Assembly: GCA_021613535.1 (NCBI GenBank)
Contig: CP075492.1
Coordinates: forward strand, 8,184,001-8,248,000
Source of the DNA: Adineta vaga
Lineage: Eukaryota > Rotifera
DNA: 64,000 nt
Direction: 5' to 3'
The notes under the pieces were generated by a model, which worked only from the letters and a program-made list of their open reading frames with translations, was not told the origin of the DNA and searched no databases. The translations under genes and the position numbers were made by a program. Positions 1 to 13,183 of the stretch are shown here, one piece after another. How positions within the stretch are numbered: the first letter of the stretch is position 1; the number at the start of each line of letters is the position of its first letter.

Positions 1-2154
1 CAAGAATTAATTCAATAAATTAACTCACTCCGCCCGTTTTTTTCCTCTCTTTTTGTTTTCTAATGTGAAGTTTAAGACTAGACATACTTGCTGAGAAGTG
101 TTAATGACAATAATTATCAGAAAGAATGTTTGGATCATCAGGAAGTTATGTCGGAAAAGTTCAAAAAGAATGAAGTCTGGCAAGAAAAAACAGCTGACCT
201 TGCTTATTCAATCTATTCCTTTCTTACTTGTGATTGTCTCGACCACTGAAATAGATAACATAGACATATATATCATCATCGTATTGTCTAAAGATCAACA
301 CTTACGATGTCATTCGTTGATGATGTCTTCGTTTCATATTTGACGTGAGAATGATGGGTCGAAAATAAAATGTAGTGACAGGTAACGAAGGTAAATGACG
401 ATACTAAAATAACAATTTATGTAATAAAAACGAGACAAATATTTGAGCATCCAAGGTGAATGTATAAGAAAAGAAAAATGACAAATATATATATATTCTA
501 CATGAGGACAGAGAAGAGAAAAAAATTATGATTGACAATATCAAATTGGCTTCACTCTACATGTTTTCTTTCTCATGGAAATAGACATATCAAAATGGAT
601 TGGATACGGTGACTTACATCAATTGAATAATTGAAATTTGTATTCCGGTTTTGTTTGGAACTAAAAAGATATATAATCTTTGATTGAAATATTTGTATCT
701 TGTACATATTTATGAAATAAGAGAAAAGATCATTATTGACTGTCTTCTCGAACGAAAAAAGAAAAAAAAAGAACGATCGTTTTTGATTTTCAAGGATATC
801 ATTTTTTTTCTCGTGGTTAAACTTACCTCATTACTGAATACAATTGTGATTGTAACTAAATTATCTTCTATGTTTGTCGTTTTTATCGATTTCTATCCTC
901 CAGATGTTATATGAGACAATACCTTGTCTTATCTTTGTTCTCCTATTGTCAATTGTTTTATATGAAGAAATCTTCCGTGCACTTGAATAATATAAAACTT
1001 CTGTTCAATTCAACTGACTAATATTACGTATTCACTCACACATAGGTATAAGAGAACGAACAGATTTAACATGTCATATATATATAGACATCGAACGGTA
1101 CAAGATGTTGCCTTCAATGTAGAAAAAATGAACATATCACGAACGAAAGATTCTTTCTTAATTGTTCTGATCATGTACTTTAAGATGACATACAAGCATT
1201 CTTTTTTTGTAGGTGTTGTCACTGAGCCTATCTTTCGTTGTAGGAATTATCGTTTTTGTTTCTGAATACGAAATTGAATTATAGATCACTACATATATAT
1301 ATATGTATTACACTCTGTTGCACAATTGAACTTCTTTTATTCATATGTCTATTGAGTATTTTCCAGCTGTTGCCTGTCTTCTATTTCAAATCAAATTGAA
1401 CATTGTTATATCAAACATCTATTAGATTTTTCTTTGTTGATCTGTTAATGCTTTTCAAATAAGCATGTGGAGACATTAACACTTTTTATTTCTATTGTAA
1501 TAACATCAATGAGAAATAAGAGCAAGAATGATTTAAACATTACTATTTAACAACTAAAACAAAACTAGATTCTATTCATTTAGATACATTCAGATGTGAT
1601 ATATTTGTACTAAATCATGTTTATGATCTACTTAGAATAGTAACAATTAAATTCAAGTAAACTTCAAAACATAGTTTCATGCAAAAACAACTTCGTAACA
1701 TCATTTTTCACTGCTGTTATCTATTTTAACATTTGAACTATCTCTACACATTTCCGTTTCCAATTAACTATTCATTTAGAAGTGAAATGTTCTGTGAACA
1801 AAATACCTACCTACCTATATGCAAAGAGCGTGTATTTTCACCCTTATTTCAATGTTTTTGATTGCACTGAGAAAATTCGTGTACTCCTCGTTTAGGTCAC
1901 ACTGTTACTTTGATTTCTCGATGTAAACAAGTAGTTTCAAGACAAATTCGTCTATTGCAAAATAATTTTTAATTTAAATGTAGAACGAAACATAATAGAA
2001 AATTTCAGACGATATATATTGATGAAATTGACAAGGTGATGCATATTTGTTTTTTTTCGGTCGAGAATTTTATTTCTTTTTTTAACATGTTTAAATAATG
2101 CAGGCGAAAAAATATAACTACTTATTAAAATGCAAAAACAAAACATCTACACAG
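1..2154. other. Gene-poor AT-rich stretch
   Basis: No open frame here has recognisable protein similarity, and no pair of splice sites joins short frames into a plausible gene. It contains only AT-rich simple sequence, including short (TA)n tracts near 490 and 1290. The frames of 60-80 codons look like chance. It lies downstream of the minus-strand bHLH-Orange gene. Confidence 0.6.
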
Positions 2155-3408
2155 TTAATTAAGTCTAACACTTGTTTGATGTCTTCTAGCAATGACATTT
2201 ATATTTTGAATATCAAGTTCATATGTATCAGACATAGCTGATATTGGATTGAAATTTACAGGAATTGATACTGGATGACAATGAAATTGTTCATTCATAG
2301 ATGATGAATGTGAAAGATTCGATTTCTTATTAAATGCATGAGAAACAATTGAAGAATCAATAGACATTGGAATATAATGTGTTCCCGATGGATGTAAAAC
2401 AAATATGGGAACTTTCGTTTTTTCAATGGAATTTTCTTCATCATCAATGGAAAATTGAAAAATATTATCATGATCATGAACTGTTTGAACATTAGATATT
2501 GTACACATATGTTCATCCGAATTTGATGGTCTTGGTTTTGAATCGAGAAGTTTTTTTCTCTCTGGTAAAACTAAAATCAAAAACAAAATGAATTCTATAA
2601 ATCAATAGTTTTCAATTGATTACTAACGAGTTAAATCTGTTAATTCAATTTCTTTTTCGGTACTGAATTGAATGAAATCAGGAAGAATTCGATTGTGAGG
2701 AGGATGTTTTTCAAGATATTCATATGTATCACATATACTATTGTAATAACCAGAACGATATGCATCGAGTTTCATAAGCGATTGTTTTTCAGGATTGATC
2801 GATTCTGTTGAATAGAAATAGATTCAAAGGAATGAAAAAATGTACTTAGATTACCTGCTTTTTGATTCGAGGAAACTAAATTACGAATATGTGTAATGGC
2901 CATTTCAATAATTTCAGTTTTTTCGATACGTCTCTGATTCTATGATGAAAATATGTATGCTATGAATGGAATTTAGAGATATTACTTCGGATCGTTTATG
3001 AGGTATTAGTTCTAATAGACTACCAAGACTAGTATTCATTCGATCACGGCGACGTTTTTCAATTAATCTGTGTGGTTTAGGAGTCTAGATTGAATTAAAA
3101 AGAACGATTCTTCTTTCTATCATTATCTTCATAACTAACTTTATGTGTCGATCGTTTTCGTCGTTGTTGTTGTTGTTGATTCTGTTGATCTTTTGTTGTA
3201 CTCGTTTTTCGATGTCTATGGAGAAAGAAGCATTCATATAAGACATGAATTTCTTTGTAAGATCAACGTACTCTGTTTGATCACTAAAATCATCGAACAT
3301 TGAATCGCACTCTGAATGATCATCAAGGATAATCTGTAAATGTGATGAAGATGATAAGCATTCGTGCGATACTATTTCACTATTAACAGCACATCTTCTA
3401 GCTGACAT
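2155..3408 (-). CDS. cwo: bHLH-Orange transcriptional repressor, clockwork orange / DEC (BHLHE40/41)-like
   Basis: Six exons on the minus strand: 3408-3272, 3215-3140, 3084-2986, 2939-2855, 2804-2628 and 2570-2155, 329 aa. The basic region and helix 1 contain HRLIEKRRRDRMN. Helix 2 carries RRIEKTEIIEMAITHIRNL, which closely matches insect clockwork orange. A following exon has an Orange-domain signature, YRSGYYNSICDTYEYL. The family consists of E-box-binding repressors; clockwork orange and DEC proteins feed back on circadian CLOCK/CYCLE targets. The N-terminus is Ser/Asp-rich and the C-terminal ~140 residues are low in recognisable motifs; I see no terminal WRPW. Start is the first ATG of the open frame. 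The DEC/cwo subgroup is well supported by the helices; a strict orthologue call needs phylogeny. Confidence 0.87.
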
Positions 3409-5964
3409 GGTCAGAAAATCTTCAAGAGTGGCTTGTGTTAAAGAACTGATGTTCTAATAATTCGCTGATAATACTAGAAAAAAGAGAAAAAGAGTGTTTT
3501 TTTGTTTGTTTAATAAACATTGAATGCAAAACAAACGACAATGTACATATATATCATTTAAAAGAAATATAAAGGATATAAATATGTATATTTTGATTCT
3601 TTTCTGTTTTATAAACTAATCATCACATGTGTTACCTACATTTTTATTTTTTTTCCTTATTTATCTATGACATAGTCCGTACGTATACTCATATAGATGG
3701 CTATATACATTATCTAATCTTGGCGTTAAGAAAAAAATATGCGCCTATTTACTCGAAGAAAAGAGACATAAACTCACGAGATAAGATATTTCGTTTAATG
3801 TACGCAAAATTTTTTCTAAACTTCTCTACACTGTTGAGTTCACAAGGATAAATAATAACAATTGTTTGAAGTATTTGTAAATATTCAATAATGTTTGCAA
3901 TATTACAGTGGATAAAAGCTAGAAATAGTAGCTGTTTCATTAACATAGAAGTGAATAAATCGTTGAAATTCGTTCATTTACTATTTTTTTAATTTCCATA
4001 TTGTCCAAGTAAAGAGAAAAATTAGACTACGAACTAATGTATTAATAACTGGTATTATCTGACAGAAAAAAATCCTATTCTGTAATACTTATCTCAGGTG
4101 TGAATAACACGAATCGGTTGCAAGAAAAAGCTGAAGTGAGAAAAAAGAATTGCATTGATTGTTTTTTTTTCCTTTCTTTTTAAATAGCATATATGTCAAT
4201 TTGACCCGATTGATTATTTACATGGCACAACTCACGAGTCGAATTCTTATGTCACATTGAAACTTTATTTGCATATTCGACGCGCGTAGAAGAATTTTCT
4301 TCTCAATTCTTTCGAACCATAAAAATAGAAAATGGTAGACTCGTCTATTGTGTATATATTTCGAGAGATATAACTATCCCTATGAAGGTTACTAACGATA
4401 TATACGTGACAGACACGTGCTATCGACTTTGTCTTTATGAAAAGCTAATCAATTGTCTCTTTACCTATCGTCTATGTCAAACTGAAAAGAAAGTTCAAAA
4501 AGACATATTATATTTACCGTAATAGTTCTAAATGAAAATGAAATCTTTTCTTTATATGTTTTTCAAATAATAAATGAGATGGGAGAAATTATTTACTCGA
4601 TAATAGAAAAAAAGAATGGTATCAAGTCCAGTTATGTGACGTTTCGTTTTTTGTTCTTATCGTCAAAGTCTATATGCATGATACTCGTCCTATTACCTGT
4701 TTGTCTAACTCATGAATCTGTATCAATAAGTTTTTTATATGCTGATAAAAAGATACTAACATGCAATAAGATTTTCTTCGAGAAATTTACGAATGGATAG
4801 CATTCATTTAGATTGAGAATTGCACGAGATTCTATTTGAATAATTGATGACAAGAGAACTTAGTAGGATGACGTATTTCTTCATTCTTTTTGCTTGTTCA
4901 TTTCATTATTGAACAGATGTACAATAGGATAACATTGATTGAAACATATTCTCAACGTACTTCTCTCTCTCTCTCTATCAGTTAACGATGATGAAGGATA
5001 ATCAAACATCAGGTGTATATAAACCTTATTTTCTTGGTTCATTACTTAATTGAATAGTACATAACGAATTTTTAGTGATACTATTTAATATACCTATGAA
5101 ACATCAAATACTATCTTCTTCAGTTATTCTTGTAGGTTCTCATTTAAAAACTGTTAAATCGAACGATAATTTCTTTTTCATTCATCACGTGTTTTGTTTA
5201 ACTAACTTTGTCATAGTTACTATTTATCTATTTCGCTCTTTTACTGAGTACAAAAGACTTTGTCATGTATAACTGAAGTGCAATTATTTATCGAACTATA
5301 TCCTTTGACTAGTTATACATAGACATGAATGATGTAGTTGAATATTAGAGTATAATATCGTTCTTTAATGAAAAAAAAAACTTTGGTGATGCATTTTCAT
5401 AAATTATGGAGATAAAAGAACTGAAATTTACGTTTTTGCCTATAGTAAGTAAAGAAATATCTTGTTTTCAAGGTTAATATGAAGCAAAACAATCAAGCAT
5501 TTCGAGATGAATAAAAAAAACGTGATCAATTTCTTTTGGCATACTTTTCTTACTACTAAAACTATCAATATCAAAAAAATACATTAACAAAATGATACGA
5601 TTAATGAAAGTGAGAAAAAAGGATGACTGACAGCGATATTATCAAATTTTTTATTTGATATACTTGACTAAACACGTATTCATAAATATACCAATGGACG
5701 AATGATAATACACAATATTTTTCTCATGTTGAGATCGTATTTATACAGAAAAAACAAAGACTTTTCATGTAAGATCTATTTGAATAAATTCTGTCAGTTC
5801 ATATAATAGATCATTTTTAAATATATCATCAATAAATAACATAAACATTCTATGGGATATTAGAATAACAATATATTACAGATTTACATCCCAAATTTTA
5901 GTTTAGTTTTGTATCAAACTGTTTTTTGAAGAATATTGACTTGTATGTTGATAGGGAATAATGA
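3409..5964. other. Long intergenic region
   Basis: No supportable gene. It holds AT-rich sequence with a short CT dinucleotide run near 4962-4977. The first few hundred bases next to 3408 should contain the promoter of the minus-strand bHLH-Orange gene, but I recognise no specific motif. Confidence 0.5.
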
Positions 5965-7316
5965 TTATCCATCAGATGGTAAATCAATTTGACTAGTTGA
6001 TTGTATACTACTGCTTATGTTATTTCGATCATTTTCATCTTGTTCCATAGGAATAATTTGAGGTTGATGAGCTGTACGAAACTAAAAAAAAACGATAAAA
6101 AGAAATGAAATTCGATTTCTAGTCGTTTTTTTTTCGTATACCTCATCTGTATAAAGAGAAGATTTATTATAATAATGCATCGTATGTTGAGATAATAAAC
6201 TATTTGCAATCATTTCTCGTCCTCCAACACTAATTCGGCAAGAATCAAGTGCACCGAGAAAACGTGGCGCATCATCTTTGATATATTTCAAACAAGTTAA
6301 CATTGATCTATCCAATCTTTGTAAACCATTATCTGAAAGATTCAATTTTCGGATCGTTTCATCAGTAACAGGTTCATATTCACAAATTGTATATCGTTCA
6401 CCATAAGGTAACGATTGTTGATTATCATAAACTGATTCCTCTTTAATCATTATCGTACTCCATTTATCAGAACAACGTTCATCATTTCCAATAAGATAGA
6501 TTCGTATAAGTGCTAATTTTTTAAGAAGATGACAAATCTTCTCATTTTCTTGTGTTATAAAAGCTTAGTACTTCATTGGGCATATTGTCAAAGGATTCAT
6601 CACAACAAATATAATCGAAAAGTGTACAAACTCTTGGTTCAAATTCATCACATAATTCTGTAACTAAAAATAAAACATACAACATATGGTAATCGGGATA
6701 ATACATGTATGTATATGTATATCTTTACCAAATTCAATAAACTCTTGTTGAAACAATCGTAGATTTTCATTATCTGCGTATATTGGAATGATTAGTACAT
6801 CACACGCTTCTACCTATATGTATTGATTGTTGATTTTCATGTTGATCTAAAGAAAATCTTAATAAATACCTTGTTATTTATAATTAACCATCGTTTCAAA
6901 TCAATGCCTTTTTGTTCCCAAACCATTGCATCACCTTGATCATTCTTGGCAAACAAATCTCGAGATGTTAATTCAGAAGCACGTATAGCATGTAATGTTG
7001 TCAATAATGTTATACGACGTCTTGGAAGATGATAGACATTTCGTTGGTTATTGACTAAATTACTCATTTGATTTGTACAAATAAAAATGATAACAATATT
7101 TCTCGAATCTCCTTTTGAATTCAAGAGTATATCGATATTCTGACCAAATAAATCAAACATAATGAGGATGAATTTCACATCTTTCGACTGAGTATTGATA
7201 TATTGTTGAATAGCATTTGTATCAAATAAAATTTTGAAAGGTATAGGTAAGCACCATTCACTATTTGTTATACTATCGGAAGTACCACGCACGATTATTT
7301 TTAATTCAAACGGCAT
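5965..7316 (-). CDS. Unrecognised four-exon protein (with an apparent frameshift)
   Basis: Exons 7316-6870, 6813-6729, 6663-6142 and 6081-5965 join in phase and would encode about 389 aa. I do not recognise the family. Exon 1 begins MPFELKIIVRG and alternates hydrophobic beta-like stretches (FILIMFDLFG, NIVIIFICTNQ) with charged segments, suggesting an alpha/beta fold. Exon 2 has DVLIIPIYADN. The last exon is a polar Gln/Asn/Ser tail. Within exon 3, near 6560-6570, the frame running from CDEFEPRVCTLF ends at a stop, while the frame resuming at ICHLLKKLALIRIYLIG is shifted by one base with its own stop just upstream. Removing one A there makes exon 3 continuous. Flanking splice sites are good and the rest is open, so this is a real or recently broken gene. 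Confidence 0.6.
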
Positions 7317-8196
7317 AACATATCAGACTTATAAACAATACAAATTGTTAAAAAAAACGGCACCCTTTCGATGTAAGATCAGCGTAAATTCTGATCACGA
7401 CGATTTTTATGAAAAAATACTCTTGTCGGCTTTTGTTTTTTTAGAGAAAGAAAAAAATATACGACAACGTTACCAATCCTTTTTACAAAGTGTAATAGTA
7501 AAAAATCAACCGTTATGCATCTAAACGGACTTATAGTTTTTTGACGAAATTTTGTAAAACGTGTATTTTATTTTTTCTTATGTTGCCATGAATTTTGAGT
7601 TATTATTTTATTAAAACCATTCTATATCTATCATTGCACATGTAGTTTTTTATTTCAAAATCGAAAGTTGTTATTTTTCTTACTCTCTCATATGTATTGT
7701 TTATATTTAACTGAATTATTCATCATATGAGAGTGGGTTTGATCAGATTGTTTTTCTTAGCATTTCATATTTAGAAAAATTTGATTAATGTTGTTTTCAA
7801 ATGAACCTACGTAGGATGATAGAACCTGATCTAACTGAAAATTCGAATTAAAATATTATAAGGAGCAAGAATAACTTATTACATATTCAAGTTAGTTTTA
7901 ACTTTGGGTTCTATACACTACGATTATCAACAATAAACATCATTCCATCATTAACGACATCTGTTATTCATTTAGAACTGACCAATAAATGAATCATACG
8001 ATAATTTATTGACGTCAAGAATGATTCATATTCTTTCACGAGACCTCAGGATCAATCCTCTCTTCTCGAATGAATCTTAATCATATTTACAAAAGACTCT
8101 TCTTTTTCTTCATCTTTTCCTCGATTACTCACTGATTATATATGTATTTAAGTTTCTATAAGAAGACATCATGGTTTCATTTCTTTTCAGAATAAA
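7317..8196. other. Divergent intergenic region
   Basis: This separates the minus-strand unknown gene from plus-strand spartin and should hold both promoters. A polypyrimidine tract ending in CAG at 8190 lies six bases before the spartin ATG and looks like a 3' splice site. No other element is recognised. Confidence 0.5.
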
Positions 8197-10239
8197 ATGG
8201 CTACAATGAGTGCATTATTTCAAAAATTTCGTCCCAGACCAGAAGCTACAGCAACTAGTCTTAAACGTGAAACAAATGACTATATACAACGTGCAACTGC
8301 TCTTGAAAAAAACCAGCAATACGATGAAGCATCTGTTCTCTATAAACGTGTAATATCATTGATCAGTTCACATGAAGGTACATCTGCCGTTGATGAAGAA
8401 TTAAATGTAATTAAACGCAATGCTAATCAACGATTACTTCAATCATCCTTACATCAAAATCGATCAACAGATTCAAATGGAATTTATCAAAATATGGTCA
8501 GACAATTATCCGATCATGTTCCTCAACCAGTCAATGAACAAGATTTAACTGAAATGGGTGAACAAGTCTTTGAAGATCCATCTGCATTTGAATCCGTAAC
8601 AAGCGATAATACACAAGAAAGAAGCAATGCAACTGTCCTATTTCAATTAGATGAAGGTGCACGACTTTTCTATATTGCTAAAGATGGATCAATTCAAACA
8701 ACATCTGAATCATTACCATTAACAGTTTTCGAAATGAAGTATGTCATATGATAAGAAAAGAAAACAAAATAGATCTGCAATGAATTTATTTATTTTAGTG
8801 AAGGAGGTGAAACATGTGGTCTATTAAAATTAGGCAGTTGGATTTATCCATTACATCCCAAAGTTTCTCCAGCATTTAAAACAGGATATGATGCCTATAT
8901 CTTCCCAAATAATACATCCGTTGGTAAGGATATATTGAAATGAAATTTCAATTTTTGATTTTCGTCGATTGTTCTAGGTGAATTCGTTGGTCTTATGTTT
9001 GATGAATCCATCATACCAGATGTTCGTCATTTTTTCGAAGATGTTCTTTCTAAACTTTCTGTTTTCATGGCTCAACACGGTACACCAACTGTAAGTGTTT
9101 AATTTTGTTTATAATTTCAAGCTACCTTTCTCATTTAGTATGGTGAATCATTAACTGCTGCTCCAACAACAGGTGCTGTTAAACTAACTGAACAATCTGC
9201 ATCAAATCAAGTAGAAAAAATCGTTTCTACACCTCGTCAAACAACGGATGCATCAAGTAAAAAAGCAGAAATCATTGGAGAAGATGAAGTTGCTGCTGAA
9301 GAAGAACTTCCTTATGATACAACAACAGCAACAGGAAAACTTGCTGCAGCTCTTATTACAGGTACGAATCATACTATTCATATTTTCATAAGAATAACAA
9401 AACTCGAATTTAGGAACAAAATTTTTAACAAAACAATTAGCAACTGGTGTTATTATGGCTGAAAATTTAATTGAACAAGTATCAAAAAATGTTCATGACA
9501 AAATAGTACCTAATGCTGAACCAACAAAAGTTAGTAAGGGTTTACATGTAACTGCTCGTGGTTTACGTACAACGTCAGGTGTAGCAGTAAAAGCAAGTAA
9601 TTATGTTGGTAAGAATTCACAAAAATAAAGTTGATTTATTCATAGTTTTTTTTCTCTTATGATTTGTTTAGTATCGAAAGTCGGTGCAATGACATTAGGA
9701 TTAGCACGAACATTTGCTCCAAATCTTGGCAAAGTCGAGAAAAAAGTCAAACCAGATGGTACTATAGAAATCGTTAAATTAAGTGGTATTCGAGGTCTTG
9801 GCCATGCTGGATTAACAAGTAAGTTCAAATGATTATTTGAATCGTTGTAACTATTGGAATTTTGATAATTTGTTTCTTCAAAAAGGTTTTGGTGTAATGT
9901 ATGAAAGTTGTGAGAATGCTGCAAAACATTTAGCAACAAATATTGCTAATGAAAGTGTCGGTGTTGTTAAACATAAGTAAGAAAATGATGTTCGAAAGAC
10001 AAGTAATTATCGAGTATTTTGCAGATATGGTGAAGATGCTTCAATATTAACCGAAAATGCAGCATATGCACTTGGTAATAGTGCATTAACAGCATATTAT
10101 GTTGGAGGACTTGGTCCAAAGGCGGTAAGAAGATGACAATGATTTGTATCTGGATCTGAAATTTTCTTTTCTCTTCTAGATTGCTCGAAAAGTTGTTAAA
10201 CAAACCGCAAAAGAAACGGCGAAAAACGCATTCACATAA
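8197..10239 (+). CDS. SPART: Spartin (MIT domain plus senescence domain)
   Basis: Nine exons: 8197-8738, 8799-8923, 8978-9090, 9139-9361, 9414-9608, 9672-9818, 9886-9976, 10025-10124 and 10180-10239, 531 aa (vertebrate spartin is about 660). Residues ~15-75 form an MIT-like helical hairpin (YIQRATALEKNQQYDEASVL). A conserved mid-region includes LFYIAKDGSIQT. The C-terminal half is the glycine/alanine-rich senescence domain found in spartin and plant senescence proteins. Spartin acts at lipid droplets, endosomes and the midbody, and its loss causes Troyer syndrome in humans. The shorter length is mostly the linker. The start ATG lies six bases after a CAG acceptor, hinting at trans-splicing or a 5' UTR intron. 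Confidence 0.9.
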
Positions 10240-10796
10240 ACCATGAAAATCTCGAGAATGATATTTTTGTCTTCCACCTTTTTTCTGTCTATTATTCGCG
10301 CATTTTTTAATTTGCTATTATCTGTATTTTTTATTCGATGTAGAACAAAGGGGTCGTAAATAAATATACATATATAGCTAGAATATACGAACATAAACAC
10401 TGATATTTTTCGGTTAATATGAACTAGTTGAATGGTATACTATATTAAACTCAATTTGAAATAAAGATCGAATTCTTTGATATATTTTATATAAGCTATG
10501 TGCGCCATCTATCGACATAATGAAATTCATCGGAAAATTCTCGCATGAATGATGATTGATTTAGAAAAATAAATTCGAACATTAGTTTATATGAATGAAT
10601 CTTTTTGAATTTCAAGGAGGAATCAAAAGAGTTCCTAATCGAATTGGAATCAATATTAACCATTCAATAAATCAACTGAGTCATCATTATTTCTAAATAA
10701 AACAATTCATTCATCTTATTCGCATTTTTTCCTTGATAATTTTCATCTCTGGACTACACATCTATCTATCTATCATTCTAGATCTTCGATCAGACA
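10240..10796. other. Intergenic region between spartin and RPL35
   Basis: Contains the spartin 3' end, with AATAAA-type sequence near 10360. The RPL35 leader ends in a pyrimidine-rich ATCTATC run and an AG at 10780-10781, 15 bases before the ATG. No gene seen. Confidence 0.5.
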
Positions 10797-11236
10797 ATGA
10801 CTCGTGTCAAATGTTCAAAATTACGTGGCAAAAAGCCAGGTATGTTTGTCTACTCATATGAAAATCTTCATCAATTGTTGTTTCTTCTATTCAATTCGTT
10901 TTAGATGAACTTCAAAAACAATTGGTAGAATTACGTCAAGAATTAAACACTCTTCGTGTTGGTAAAGTCACTGGCAGCGGTGGTGCACAAAAACTTGGCA
11001 AAATTCGTAATGTCCGCAAATCAATTGCACGTGTTCTTATTGTTACACATCAAACAACAAAAGATAATTTACGTGCTTTATATCATGGTAAAAAATACAA
11101 GCCAAAAGATTTACGACAACGTAAAACACGAGCTATTCGACGTTTATTATCACCCAAGGAAAAGTCTGCTAAATTGAAGAAACTTCAACGACGACAATCG
11201 GCTTTTCCAAAACGTACATATGCTGTTAAAGCTTAA
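10797..11236 (+). CDS. RPL35: 60S ribosomal protein L35 (uL29)
   Basis: Two exons, 10797-10839 and 10905-11236, giving 124 aa, against 123 in human. The short first exon encodes [14 protein letters not shown]. The second contains the diagnostic [27 protein letters not shown], a GKKYKP element and the typical C-terminal YAVKA. uL29 sits near the polypeptide exit tunnel of the large subunit. The protein is rich in Lys/Arg throughout, as expected. A pyrimidine-rich run and AG acceptor precede the start, and AATAAA-like signals follow the stop near 11333. Confidence 0.97.
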
Positions 11237-11876
11237 ATAAGAAGAGAAAACAGTTGGCGAGAAAAAAAAAGAAATTCGCAAAAAAAAACATCATTGAGAT
11301 GATTTTTGTCATCGATTGTTTAAGATCAAGTTTAATAAAAATAAAAAAACAAACATATTTTCAAAGATTTATTTTCCATTTCAATTGTCATGATCGAGAA
11401 GAACAAATAGATTATTAAATATGAAAGATTGAAGAACAAAAAATAAATAAATGGGCCCGAACGGTGATCGAAACCGGAGCCTCTCGCACCCAAAACGAGA
11501 ATCATACCGTTAGACATCAAGCCTTACTGGTTCAGTAAAATGACAAAATTTCCATTTGACCTTTTTTTTTCATCGGAGAGATCATAAGATAGTTCAACTA
11601 GAGCCTATATATAATCACTTTGTTTGTCTACATATATCAACAGCATAATCTTCTGGTTGAAATTCTTTTTACAATATGTATGTCAGGCCTGATTATCTCA
11701 CTGTGAAATTATGCTGTAAATAAAAGGATAATAAATAAGTAAGTAGTTTTTTAATTATTACTATCATTCTATTCTTGAAATTCAATTAAAAAGTTAATCG
11801 ACTTACGAAATAAATAATAAGATTTGATGTAGGTCGAAAAGGAGAACTATTATATATAAATACTTATACTCAAAGA
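11237..11876. other. Intergenic region with a tRNA-Pro-like gene
   Basis: Apart from the minus-strand tRNA-Pro-like sequence at 11453-11523 and the RPL35 polyadenylation region, nothing is recognised. The GPCR promoter presumably lies just before 11877. Confidence 0.5.
11453..11523 (-). tRNA. tRNA-Pro (anticodon TGG), divergent, possibly a pseudogene
   Basis: On the minus strand the acceptor arm GGCTTGA pairs with TCGGGCC (two G-T pairs). The anticodon stem-loop CTCGT-TTTGGGT-GCGAG presents TGG. The T-loop is TTCGATC. The core strongly resembles animal tRNA-Pro. Departures: one base fewer than usual around positions 8-10, a T-A pair where G53-C61 is nearly invariant, and a mismatched outer T-stem pair. 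A run of six T near 11440 on the transcribed side could end Pol III transcription. It may be functional or a decaying copy. Confidence 0.65.
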
Positions 11877-11894
11877 TTGTTTCTTTTGAAAAAA

Positions 11895-13183
11895 ATGAAC
11901 ACGACAACAAGCGCGACATCAAGAAATACCACACTATCATGGGCATTGTCTCTATCAAATCCAGTACTAGTTAATCTATTCTATCAAATTGGTTATTCAG
12001 TAATATTTTTACTTGGTTTTCCAGGTAATACTGCTAGTTTTTTAACATTTTCACGCGTAACATTACGAAAAGTTTCAACCGGATGTTTATTTGTTGTTTT
12101 GGCTGTTTTCGATACTCTGTATTTACTTATGTGTATCTTTGATTATCTCGAATTTGGTTTCTCGGTAATAAACTCAGATAATAAAGAGAAATAGAACAAC
12201 TTCTTTCTTTTATTCTTTTTAGGTTCCCTTTTCCAATCTGGTTTCATATAGTGAATTCTGTCGGTTTCGATACTTTGTTATGTCTATTTCGCAGTTTGCA
12301 TCAGCATGGATCCTAGTGCTTGTTTCCGTTGATCGATGGGTCCGAACACGATTTCCATTTAAATCAGGCACAATTTGTACACCACGAAAGGCATTAATAT
12401 CAGTTGGTATACTACTAATTATTGATATCACTTTACATGCTCATTTGCTCACCCCTTGGTTCGGAGTGTTTTTTCCTGGACTTTCAATCGCTGCCTGTGG
12501 ACCAGGCTCTCGTTCCTTTACATACATAACTTTTTACTTCTTCACATGGAATATAATCCAGGTCAGTAGAAACTTGGCTAAAAAGTGAAAGCTCATATAA
12601 TACGATATAACCGGATTTTCTAATCAGATTAATTTTCAATACTTTTTCTAATTTAGATATTTACAACATGTATAGTTCCAGCAACGATCATGTCAGTAAT
12701 TGTTGTTGATATATCAATTAATATACGGTTTCGTAAGAATGCAGTTGCTCAACGTAATCAAACATTGAAATTAGATAAGAATGCTCGACGAAAACTGTTA
12801 CTTCAAAAACAAATGTTTATATTAATGTTTGGAAGTGTTTGTATATTTCTTATAACGACACTTCCTGTTGGAATCTATAAAATTATTTCACCACGAGATG
12901 CGAATCTAGCAAAAACGTATATGTCGATAATTACAATCTGGACAGGTTTAGGATGGTTTCAAAGTTTATTGTATGGAGTAAGTCAATATATGATGCATTT
13001 ATTCGTCAATTGGAATAATAATTTTCTATTTAGATTAGTTTTTATGTCCATTGCTTGAGTTCAAATCTATTTCGAAAAGAATTTCAATTACAAGTGAAAC
13101 ATTTAATGGGCGGAAATCCATCTCGAGTACATACAATTGAATTAACGCAAAGGGACCGACGTACTATGACTCTGCATACATAA
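11895..13183 (+). CDS. Rhodopsin-like (class A) GPCR, tandem copy 1
   Basis: Four exons: 11895-12164, 12223-12561, 12657-12977 and 13034-13183, 359 aa (365 if the upstream in-frame ATG at 11877 is used). Seven hydrophobic segments are visible. TM1 has GFPGNTASFLTF with the conserved Asn. TM2 is VVLAVFDTLYLL. TM3 ends in SVDRWVRTRFPF, a DRW form of the DRY motif. TM6 is FGSVCIFLITTLPVGIYKI. The final exon encodes ISFYVHCLSSNLFRKEF at the TM7/helix 8 junction, without a classical NPxxY. The tail is short and basic. All introns match those of the neighbour at 14172, showing tandem duplication. Ligand unknown; distantly like invertebrate peptide receptors. Confidence 0.82.
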
